This document shows positions 35,881-43,050 of a DNA stretch of 64,000 nucleotides, piece after piece. The DNA comes from RGIG4608 sp045643885 (GTDB taxonomy: Bacteria > Bacillota > Clostridia > Oscillospirales > CAG-272), in NCBI GenBank assembly GCA_045643885.1, contig JAZRFY010000027.1, forward strand, positions 1-64,000. The letters are read 5' to 3'. The stretch's first letter is position 1. Every line of letters starts with the position of its first letter. The position numbers were made by a program, and so were the translations under genes. The notes under the pieces are model-generated. The model was given only the letters and a program-made list of their open reading frames with translations. It had not been told where the DNA came from and ran no database searches.

Positions 35881-36273
35881 TGGTGGACTCGAGGGGAATC
35901 GAACCCCTGTCCGAAAACCTCTTGATATGACCTTCTCCGTGGGCAGTCAGTTTTTATTACTTCCCACTAAGAACCGCCAACTGACAGGCAATTCTTAGTC
36001 CGTAGCACCTTTGTGCTTGATCGGTTCAGGTGCGACCACCGATGCAAGTTCACCACTACGATCACGCTCAGTCCGCAGTCGTGGTCCTCTGCGGAGGAAC
36101 GGGTAGCCCACAGGCTACAGCACCGCCAATTGAAGCGCCCTAAGGCGCGTCAATTAGGCAGCCATTGCAACAGTATTGTTGTCGTTTAATTTAAAGTTTG
36201 AGCAGTTATCGGGATTACTCAGCCCGCCACGCTTATCATACCTCAAAATCCCCGTCGAAACCATTACGAGCCC
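35881..36273 (-). ncRNA. ssrA: Transfer-messenger RNA (tmRNA)
   Basis: The two ends pair as an alanine tRNA acceptor stem: 5' GGGCUCG (36273 downward) with CGAGUCC before ACCA (35881), including the G3-U pair that marks alanyl acceptors. The T arm reads GGGGTTCGATTCCCC, and the 5' end continues TAATGGTTTCGACGGGG, the conserved tmRNA start. The tag frame is at 36201-36154 and reads approximately SNFKLNDNNTVAMAA then stop; the exact resume codon is inferred. About 393 bases. SmpB, its partner, is encoded at 30860. Its 3' end faces the accessory cassette, a frequent insertion site for mobile DNA. Confidence 0.97.
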
Positions 36274-36287
36274 ATGTATGATGCTAT

Positions 36288-36316
36288 ATTATACACTATT
36301 TTCTTTAAATAATCAA
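36288..36316 (-). promoter_or_regulatory. Promoter of tmRNA
   Basis: On the minus strand TTGATT, 17 bases, TATAAT, placing transcription start about 7 bases before the mature 5' end at 36273, as expected for processing by RNase P. Confidence 0.8.
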
Positions 36317-36343
36317 TAGATTTTTGACGAAAACAAATTTTTC

Positions 36344-36372
36344 TTGCTATTTTTATCAAAATATGTTATTAT
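36344..36372 (+). promoter_or_regulatory. Promoter for the 78-aa gene and pectate lyase
   Basis: TTGCTA, 17 bases, TATTAT, about 21 bases before the ATG at 36393 (GAGGTGA ribosome site). Divergent from the tmRNA promoter. Confidence 0.6.
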
Positions 36373-36392
36373 GAACACAGTGAGGTGAATTT

Positions 36393-36629
36393 ATGTTTTT
36401 TGATATATTTAAGAAGAAAGAAAAGAAGAGTGACTGGCCCGAAAAAGCCATTTACAAGCCGCGCGATTTCGTTCGATTCAGACATCGTGGAGAGCTTCAT
36501 TTCGGCTTCACTCACGAGGCTCATCTTGACGAAGAAGGAAACGTTCTTTACACAATTCAGATGGGTGGGGAATGTCCCACGTTCGTTTATAACTATAAAG
36601 AAGAAAATATCGTTGGAAAGGTGAATTGA
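36393..36629 (+). CDS. Small conserved-looking hypothetical protein (78 aa)
   Basis: Starts MFFDIFKKKEKKSDWPEKAI after GAGGTGA. Charged, with a small all-beta pattern: KPRDFVRFRHRGELHFGF, then NVLYTIQMGGECPTFVYNY. No signal peptide, membrane segment or metal motif. The competing frame from 36385 is rejected because it lacks the ribosome-site spacing and reads as low-complexity basic sequence. Its stop lies one base before the pectate lyase start, so the two share a transcript. Function unknown; an SH3- or OB-like fold is only a guess. Confidence 0.65.
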   Translation: MFFDIFKKKEKKSDWPEKAIYKPRDFVRFRHRGELHFGFTHEAHLDEEGNVLYTIQMGGECPTFVYNYKEENIVGKVN

Positions 36630-36630
36630 T

Positions 36631-38433
36631 ATGAAAAAAATCGTTTTATTAATGCTCGTGCTTGCGCTTGCTTTGTCAACTGTTGCGTGCTTTGATGCAG
36701 GTGTAACAAATACTACAAGCAATAAAGCAACTAATACAACGTCTACTTCCGTGACCACAAACGGAAATGGTGAAAACCCTCCAAGTGAAGACTTGTTGCC
36801 AGATTTCTGCAAATCCGTTGAGGGTTCTAATGAGATGATAGCTGTGACACTCGATGATACTTATAATTATGACGTGTATTATAAGAAAACATCGGATGAC
36901 GATTATTCAAAGCTTGATAATCAGCTTATTATTGAAGCAAATGGTGAAACCAAGTGTTATATTCTTGGAATTTCAGCAGGTAAATATGAGGTTAAGATTG
37001 ATTTCATGGGTAAAGCAACCGAGGATATGGGTCATTTTGTTGCTCATAATATTTCAGTTTCTGCCCAGGATAGAAGCGGATATGCTCATTTTAACGCGAA
37101 CGAGGGCGTTGGCGCTTACAATAGCGACGGCACTGTAAAAGAGGGCGCAAAGATAATCTACGTTACCAACGAAACTAAAAATACTGTTACATGTGAAATT
37201 AATGGTGAAACATATACCGGTCTTGTAAACATTTTGCAGGCACAGTATAAATCAAGCACACCTATGCTTGTTCGTATCATCGGCAAGATTACAACCAACC
37301 AGTGGAATTATAAAAATGTTGAACCCCGCCTTGCAGATAACTCAAATGCGACAAGTGATTTCTTTGAAAACACCTTCTCAAATGAATACGGTGAAAACCT
37401 TGCAAATCTTATAGTTAAGGTAAATTGCAAGGGTGGAGATCCTAAAACATATAATTACAAGACCACACCCACAGGGCTTACCGATGCAAGAATAACAGGA
37501 ACAAGCTCATCAACAACTACTTATAAGGGAAGTGATTTCTCCTCTCTTAAGGGCAAAACAGTATACGATGACGATTCCTATTACAATATGCTCGAGGTAA
37601 AGGGCTCAAGCAATATCACTATCGAGGGTGTTGGCACTGATGCAGAGATTTTCCAATTTGGAATCAGCTTTGAAGAGTGCAACAATATCGAGATAAAGAA
37701 TCTTACCTTCACAGACTATCCAGAGGATGCTCTCAACTTCCTTGGTGGTGACAGAAGTGACCTTGGAAGCTTCAACAGATATTGGGTGCATAGCTGTACC
37801 TTCAACCGTGGCTATAATGCCTGGGATATTTCAGGTGAACGCGATAAGTATGCAGGTGACGGAACAATTGACTTTAATAACGTGTCATACGTAACCGTGG
37901 CATATAACAAGTTTGACAACCCCAAAAAGACCATGCTCTTTGGCAGCAGTGACTCTCAGGCTTGTATGAATATGACCGTCCATCATAACTATTTCTACAA
38001 GGTTGAATCACGCTTGCCCCTTGGCCGTCATACAAACGTCCACGCGTATAATAACTACTATGAAGAGTGTGGCAACTGTGCAGACCTCAGAGCAGGCTCA
38101 TACATCTTTAGTGAGAACAATTATTTCGATTCCACGTCCAAGCCCTTCATTCTTTCATCGAGCTATGCAAAGTCCTTTGGTGATATCTTTGTGGACGGTG
38201 GAAATCCCAATGCAAATATTGTTTCCTCAAGAGCTGAAACTGTGACAAGCACCTGCAAGCCCGACGGCTCAACGGATATGTCCAATTTCGATACGAAAGC
38301 TTCAGTTTTCTATTACGACAGTACAAACAAGAAGAGTGACGTTTCACTTATGCTTGATGCCGAGGACGTTCCTGCCTTCGTTAAGGATCATGCAGGCGCA
38401 GGTATGTTCAATTTAATTGAAACAGAAGAGTAA
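36631..38433 (+). CDS. Pectate lyase family 1 lipoprotein
   Basis: A 600-aa exported lyase for pectic polysaccharides. Signal peptide MKKIVLLMLVLALALSTVAC with a lipobox at Cys20, a Thr/Asn/Ser-rich linker, a beta-sandwich-like N-terminal region (about 60-190), then the PL1 right-handed beta-helix. Family marks: VTVAYNKFDNPKKTMLFGSSD, MTVHHNYFYKVESRLPLGR and VHAYNNYYEECG, with the catalytic-type Arg in ESRLPLGR. The protein probably sits on the outer cell surface and points to use of plant cell wall. GAAAGGTG precedes the ATG. Confidence 0.92.
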   Translation: MKKIVLLMLVLALALSTVACFDAGVTNTTSNKATNTTSTSVTTNGNGENPPSEDLLPDFCKSVEGSNEMIAVTLDDTYNYDVYYKKTSDDDYSKLDNQLIIEANGETKCYILGISAGKYEVKIDFMGKATEDMGHFVAHNISVSAQDRSGYAHFNANEGVGAYNSDGTVKEGAKIIYVTNETKNTVTCEINGETYTGLVNILQAQYKSSTPMLVRIIGKITTNQWNYKNVEPRLADNSNATSDFFENTFSNEYGENLANLIVKVNCKGGDPKTYNYKTTPTGLTDARITGTSSSTTTYKGSDFSSLKGKTVYDDDSYYNMLEVKGSSNITIEGVGTDAEIFQFGISFEECNNIEIKNLTFTDYPEDALNFLGGDRSDLGSFNRYWVHSCTFNRGYNAWDISGERDKYAGDGTIDFNNVSYVTVAYNKFDNPKKTMLFGSSDSQACMNMTVHHNYFYKVESRLPLGRHTNVHAYNNYYEECGNCADLRAGSYIFSENNYFDSTSKPFILSSSYAKSFGDIFVDGGNPNANIVSSRAETVTSTCKPDGSTDMSNFDTKASVFYYDSTNKKSDVSLMLDAEDVPAFVKDHAGAGMFNLIETEE

Positions 38434-38445
38434 AATTAATATTTT

Positions 38446-38478
38446 AACGGGAAAATGCGCTTGTATTTTCCCGTTTTC
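38446..38478 (+). terminator. Terminator after pectate lyase
   Basis: Stem AACGGGAAAAT / ATTTTCCCGTT with a GCGCTTGT loop, then TTCTATGG. Confidence 0.8.
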
Positions 38479-38489
38479 TATGGTATAAT
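38461..38489 (+). promoter_or_regulatory. Promoter for the nucleotidase-guanylate kinase fusion gene
   Basis: TTGTAT, 17 bases, TATAAT. The -35 lies inside the terminator hairpin of the gene before it, so the two signals overlap. Confidence 0.65.
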
Positions 38490-38524
38490 AATATAAAATC
38501 AATTAAGAAAAGAGGTACTTTTAT

Positions 38525-39628
38525 ATGAGCAGAAGATTCAGAATGACAACGGCTCTTGACGTTGATGACGTTTTGCTTGAATGTGTGCCTTACGCGATAA
38601 AGCTGGCAAATGAAAAATATAAATTCGATCCTCCGCTTACTATCCACGAGGTTGACCGTTGGGGTAAGCTTGGAACACGCGCCGACGTAATATTCGAATT
38701 CTTTACCGAGGAATTTTTTAGAACGCAGCCCGTAATTGAGGGTGCTAAGGAATTCATTCGCAAGCTCTCACAGATGACCGAGGTGTTTATCTGCACGTCA
38801 GTTTACCCTCAGTTTATGAGCATTAGAGCTGAGATGATTATGCGCGAATTTCCCGAGATACCTCCCGAAAATATCTATATGGCGTCGAGAAAGGATAAGC
38901 TCAACGTTGATATCCTCCTTGACGACGGTATGCACAACGTATTCAAGTCCAATGCAGCGTATCCCATTCTTATGCGCCGTCCTTGGAACCAAAGTGCAAC
39001 GGGCATGCTTGCAGTAAATAACTATGACGAATTCTTAAAGCTTGTTGAGGTTATCAGCTCAAGCTATTCAATGATGAAGGACGATTATAAAAATCCCTCA
39101 ATCGTTGCATTGGTAGGACCTTCCGGCTCGGGCAAAACAAAGATTGCAGCAGAGCTTCTTGAAAAAGAATCAAGATTTGAAAAGCTTCAAAGCTACACTA
39201 CGATAGATCCCACGTCAATCACAAGCAACGAGTGGTATAACTACATTGACAAGGCTGAATTTTTCAGTATGCTTGACAAGAAGGAGCTTTTTGAATCCAC
39301 CATGTATGCAGGTCACGGCTTCGGCTCTAAGAAGAGTGACGTTGATGCCATTATCGGTGAAGGAAAGATTGTTCTTGCGATTATGGATATCTGTGGTGCG
39401 ATGTCACTTAAAACTCACTATAAGGACGTTGTTACAGTTTATATCAAGCGAGATAAACGCGACCTGCTCAATTCCATTCTTGAAAAGAACAGCACCAACG
39501 AGGACAAGGTCAATAGAATAATCTCTATCGACGATGAAAGACGAAACGAGGAGATTTGCGACTATGTCGTTGAAAGTGATGGAAACTCAGTTGCTGCTGC
39601 GGAAAAGATTCTTGAGCTTTTGTTTTAA
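38525..39628 (+). CDS. 5'(3')-deoxyribonucleotidase / guanylate kinase-like fusion
   Basis: A 367-aa two-domain protein. Residues 1-175 are a HAD phosphatase of the NT5C type: LDVDDVLLECVPYA (DxD nucleophile motif), CTSVYPQF (motif II) and ILLDDGMHN (motif IV). Residues about 190-365 are guanylate-kinase-like: P-loop LVGPSGSGKTKIA, SYTTIDPTSI in place of SYTTRxPR, YNYIDKAEFFSML, FESTMYAGHGFG, and GKIVLAIMDICGAMSLK. The second Arg of the GMP-binding site is not obvious, so nucleotide choice may differ. Combining a kinase with a nucleotidase suggests control of a nucleotide pool. AGAGGTAC lies upstream; stands alone. Confidence 0.85.
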   Translation: MSRRFRMTTALDVDDVLLECVPYAIKLANEKYKFDPPLTIHEVDRWGKLGTRADVIFEFFTEEFFRTQPVIEGAKEFIRKLSQMTEVFICTSVYPQFMSIRAEMIMREFPEIPPENIYMASRKDKLNVDILLDDGMHNVFKSNAAYPILMRRPWNQSATGMLAVNNYDEFLKLVEVISSSYSMMKDDYKNPSIVALVGPSGSGKTKIAAELLEKESRFEKLQSYTTIDPTSITSNEWYNYIDKAEFFSMLDKKELFESTMYAGHGFGSKKSDVDAIIGEGKIVLAIMDICGAMSLKTHYKDVVTVYIKRDKRDLLNSILEKNSTNEDKVNRIISIDDERRNEEICDYVVESDGNSVAAAEKILELLF

Positions 39629-39632
39629 ATAA

Positions 39633-39662
39633 AAAAACCTGACCGTATGGGTCAGGTTTTTT
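39633..39662. terminator. Bidirectional terminator
   Basis: Stem AAAAACCTGACC / GGTCAGGTTTTT with a GTATG loop and T-runs on both strands, between convergent genes. Confidence 0.9.
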
Positions 39663-39664
39663 AT

Positions 39665-40297
39665 TTATGCTTTTTTCTTTAAAAGGCTCATGATTTTGGG
39701 AGTAAGTATCTTTTCCATTTTGTAAACGAAGTATGCAATACCTGCTGCCACAACGATGCCACCGTAAATATCGGTGGGGAAATGAACGAAAACGTAAAGT
39801 CTTGTAAATGCCATAATAGCAGCCATTACCAAAATAACCTTGCCAAGCTTTTTGTGCTGTGAATTGATTGTAAAGGCCACTGCAAAGGCAGAGGTTGTGT
39901 GACCGGAGGGGAATGAGAATGATGATGGAACCTTAACGAGGCCGTCAACAAACACTGCATAATCACCTGCACAAGGACGAGGTCTTGCGATGAGGTTTTT
40001 AAGGATGATATTGTTAACAACAAGCATTACAAGGAGTGCTGCAAGAACCATGATGCCACATTTTCTTGTCTTTTTGGGAATTAGCATCAACACACCAAGT
40101 GCAATCCAGATTATTCCGTCCTCACCAAGAGAGGTGTAAAAGGGAACGGCAACATTTAAAAAGTCATTTCTTATATAGTTGCGAATAAAGAATAAGATGT
40201 CATAGTCGAATCTGAATAAGAGAAGTCCGATTTCAACAATGAGCAATCCGTATAGAAATATAAGAATATATTTCTGCTTTTTGTTTTGATCAAGCAT
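39665..40297 (-). CDS. PAP2-family membrane phosphatase
   Basis: 210 aa, about six membrane helices. The three acid-phosphatase motifs are complete: KNLIARPRPC, PSGHTTS and RLYVFVHFPTDIYGG. Such enzymes remove phosphate from lipid carriers such as undecaprenyl pyrophosphate or from phosphatidylglycerol phosphate; which one cannot be told. GAAAGGA precedes the ATG. It lies 16 bases after a HAD phosphatase gene, probably in the same operon. Confidence 0.9.
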   Translation of the reverse strand: MLDQNKKQKYILIFLYGLLIVEIGLLLFRFDYDILFFIRNYIRNDFLNVAVPFYTSLGEDGIIWIALGVLMLIPKKTRKCGIMVLAALLVMLVVNNIILKNLIARPRPCAGDYAVFVDGLVKVPSSFSFPSGHTTSAFAVAFTINSQHKKLGKVILVMAAIMAFTRLYVFVHFPTDIYGGIVVAAGIAYFVYKMEKILTPKIMSLLKKKA

Positions 40298-40313
40298 AGT
40301 GTTTTTTCCTTTC

Positions 40314-40976
40314 TCAATTAAAATATTCTAAAAGCTCGGTCGGTGAGTCGATTACGTGTGTAGCGCCGCTATCGTAAAGCTTGTCCTTGGAAAGATATCC
40401 CCAAGAGACAGAAAGGCTTTCAAATCCTGCATTTTTAGCAGTGAGGATATCGATATTACTGTCACCTATAAGAATGCATTCTTCGGGCAAAAATCCAAGC
40501 TCGTCGGCTAATTTAAGGGCAACTGTAGGCTCAGGCTTTGCAGGCAGTCCGCTGACTGTTCCGTAAGCAGCTTTACACAAGCCCTCTGGTAAAAGCTGCT
40601 TTATAAGTGCCTTTACGTATTCATCCTGCTTGTTTGATAAAACGGCTATCGTATAGCGCTCTGAGAGGGATATGACAGCCTCTGAAATGCCATCGTAAAG
40701 CTTGTCTGTGTGCATATATGTTTTTTCATATGTTTTATCGTATGTAGCAAGTGCTAAGTCAACTATATCGGGATTACCCTCAGCCACACCGTCAGGAAGA
40801 GCTCTTGACATAAGATAACGTGGACCTCGTCCTATAAAGCTTTCTATCTCAGCATTTGTGCGAGGTGGAAGCTCTAATTGCAAAAGAGCCATATTGACTG
40901 CTTCGGTAATTGCAGGTATGGTGTCGGCAAGTGTCCCATCAAGATCAAAGATGAGTGCCTTTAAACAAGATTTCAT
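40314..40976 (-). CDS. HAD hydrolase, phosphoglycolate phosphatase-like
   Basis: 220 aa beginning MKSCLKALIFDLDGTLADT (nucleophile Asp11). Cap-domain helices follow, then VLSNKQDEY (motif II), the lysine in AKPEPTVAL (motif III) and LIGDSNIDILTAKNAG (motif IV). This matches the Gph/YrfG-type HAD subfamily; the physiological substrate is unknown. The ATG at 40976 is chosen because GAAGGA lies upstream; a longer start at 41036 would be in the promoter. Confidence 0.88.
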   Translation of the reverse strand: MKSCLKALIFDLDGTLADTIPAITEAVNMALLQLELPPRTNAEIESFIGRGPRYLMSRALPDGVAEGNPDIVDLALATYDKTYEKTYMHTDKLYDGISEAVISLSERYTIAVLSNKQDEYVKALIKQLLPEGLCKAAYGTVSGLPAKPEPTVALKLADELGFLPEECILIGDSNIDILTAKNAGFESLSVSWGYLSKDKLYDSGATHVIDSPTELLEYFN

Positions 40977-41007
40977 AAAATTTCCTTCAAAGTAAGAATA
41001 TATAAAT

Positions 41008-41036
41008 ATTATATCATAGATTTTTTCGTGTGTCAA
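41008..41036 (-). promoter_or_regulatory. Sigma-A promoter for the HAD/PAP2 phosphatase genes
   Basis: On the minus strand TTGACA, 17 bases, TATAAT: a consensus promoter about 30 bases before the HAD start codon. Confidence 0.85.
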
Positions 41037-41125
41037 ATGTATTTGTTGTCAAATAACACAAAAAAACATCTAAAAAAATCAAAAATTCCGTAATAATTGC
41101 TATATGATATTTAATAAAAAAGTGT

Positions 41126-41131
41126 TATAAT
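41126..41131 (+). promoter_or_regulatory. Likely -10 box of typA
   Basis: TATAAT about 39 bases before the GTG start of typA. No good -35 is seen at the right distance, so an activator or an unusual -35 may be used. Confidence 0.5.
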
Positions 41132-41169
41132 AGATTGGTGAATTTTTTATTATTATATGGAGGCATAAA

Positions 41170-43011
41170 GTGGTAAGAGAAGATTTAAGAAATGTTGCAA
41201 TTATAGCACACGTTGACCACGGTAAGACAACTCTCGTTGACCAGCTTTTGAAGCAGGGTGGTATCTATAGAGAGAATCAGGCTACTGAAGAAAGAGTAAT
41301 GGACTCTAATGACCTTGAGCGTGAAAGAGGCATTACCATTCTTGCAAAGAATACCGCAGTTAATTACAACGGCGTAAAGATCAATATTATCGATACTCCC
41401 GGACACGCCGACTTCGGTGGTGAGGTTGAGCGTATACTTAAGATGGTAAACGGCGTTATCTTGCTTGTTGACGCAGCAGAGGGTCCCATGCCCCAGACTC
41501 GTTTCGTTTTGCAGAGAGCGCTTGAGCTTAATCATAGAGTTATCGTAGTAGTAAATAAAATAGATAAGCCCGATGCACGTATTTCCGAGGTTATCGACGA
41601 GGTTCTTGAGCTTCTTATCGACCTTGGCGCAAATGACGAGCAGCTTGACAGCCCCATGCTTTTCTGCTCAGGTAGAGCAGGTACTGCAAGTGAGGATATG
41701 GATAAACAGGGAACAGACCTTAAGCCCTTGTTTGAGAAGATTCTTGATTATATTCCAGCTCCCGAGGGTGACGATGAGGGCGACCTTCAGCTCCTTATCT
41801 CCTCAATCGACTATAACGATTTTGTTGGTCGTATCGGTATCGGTAGAGTAGAGCGCGGTACAATAAAGCAGGGACAGGAGGTTATGATTTCCAACTTCCA
41901 CTCTAAAGCAGCTCCCAAGAGAGCAAAGATCATTTCTCTTTACCAGATAAACGGTCTTGGAAGAGTTCAGGTTGAAAATGCAAAGATCGGTGATATCGTT
42001 TGCTTCTCAGGAGCTGAAAATATCACTATCGGTGATACTATCACATCCACAACATGCATCGAGCCCCTTGAATTCGTTAAGGTAAGTGAGCCTACAATGG
42101 AAATGACGTTTGCTGTTAACGATAGCCCCTTGGCAGGCCAGGAGGGTAAGTTCGTAACGTCCCGTCAGATTCGTGACAGACTCTATCGCGAGCTTCTTAA
42201 GGACGTATCTCTTCGTGTAAACGACGGTGACACAACCGACTCCTTCAAGGTAGCGGGCAGAGGTGAAATGCACCTCTCAATCCTCATCGAAAACATGAGA
42301 AGAGAGGGCTTTGAGCTTATGTGCTCCAACCCCCGAGTTCTTTATAAGGAAATCGACGGCGTTAAGTGCGAGCCCATGGAAAGAGTTACTCTTGACGTGC
42401 CCTGCGATTACGTTGGTTCAGTTATTGAAAAGCTTGGCAGACGTAAGGGTGACCTTATCGAGATGGTTCCTATCGGAAACAGAATGAGAGTTGAATACTC
42501 CATCCCCTCACGTTGTCTTTTCGGATACCGTTCTGAATTCTTGACCGACACAAGAGGTGAAGGTCTTATAAATACACTCTTTGACGGATATCAGCCCTAT
42601 AAGGGTGAGGTAACTATGAGATTTACAGGTTGCCTTATCGCGTCCGAAAACGGTGAAACAACAAGATACGGTCTTTATAATACACAGGAAAGAGGACGCC
42701 TCTTCGTTGGTCCTCAGACAAAGGTTTATGAGGGTATGATCATCGGTGAAAACCCCAAGAATGATGATATCGCAGTTAATCCCTGTAAGGAAAAGCACCT
42801 CACAGCCATCCGTTCAACAGGCGCTGATGAAAAGCTCCTTTTGACACCTCCTCAGATATTCACACTTGAGGAAGCAATTGAGTATATCAATGACGACGAG
42901 CTTATCGAGGTAACACCCAAGTCCATCAGACTTCGCAAGAAGATTCTTAATACTGAGCTTCGTATGAAGGCACAGATGAGAGCAAGACGTGGAATCATTG
43001 ACATTAAATAA
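41170..43011 (+). CDS. typA: Translational GTPase TypA/BipA
   Basis: A 613-aa ribosome-associated GTPase involved in 50S assembly and stress adaptation. G motifs: AHVDHGKTTLVDQLLKQ, RERGITI, DTPGHADFGGEVER, NKIDKPDAR and the SGRAG element. Domains II, III and V follow, ending with the BipA-specific C-terminal domain (about 480-613). The start is GTG with GGAGGCATAAA upstream. Monocistronic, ending in a bidirectional terminator. Confidence 0.97.
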   Translation: MVREDLRNVAIIAHVDHGKTTLVDQLLKQGGIYRENQATEERVMDSNDLERERGITILAKNTAVNYNGVKINIIDTPGHADFGGEVERILKMVNGVILLVDAAEGPMPQTRFVLQRALELNHRVIVVVNKIDKPDARISEVIDEVLELLIDLGANDEQLDSPMLFCSGRAGTASEDMDKQGTDLKPLFEKILDYIPAPEGDDEGDLQLLISSIDYNDFVGRIGIGRVERGTIKQGQEVMISNFHSKAAPKRAKIISLYQINGLGRVQVENAKIGDIVCFSGAENITIGDTITSTTCIEPLEFVKVSEPTMEMTFAVNDSPLAGQEGKFVTSRQIRDRLYRELLKDVSLRVNDGDTTDSFKVAGRGEMHLSILIENMRREGFELMCSNPRVLYKEIDGVKCEPMERVTLDVPCDYVGSVIEKLGRRKGDLIEMVPIGNRMRVEYSIPSRCLFGYRSEFLTDTRGEGLINTLFDGYQPYKGEVTMRFTGCLIASENGETTRYGLYNTQERGRLFVGPQTKVYEGMIIGENPKNDDIAVNPCKEKHLTAIRSTGADEKLLLTPPQIFTLEEAIEYINDDELIEVTPKSIRLRKKILNTELRMKAQMRARRGIIDIK

Positions 43012-43016
43012 TTAAT

Positions 43017-43050
43017 AAAAAGAAGCACGGAAAATTCCGTGCTTCTTTTT
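43017..43050. terminator. Bidirectional terminator between typA and addA
   Basis: Stem AAAAAGAAGCACGGAA / TTCCGTGCTTCTTTTT with an AA loop and T-runs on both strands. Confidence 0.92.

Noticed and set aside
36385..36624. Alternative frame overlapping the 78-aa gene
   Set aside because: The ATG at 36393 has the properly spaced GAGGTGA site; the other frame gives basic low-complexity sequence.
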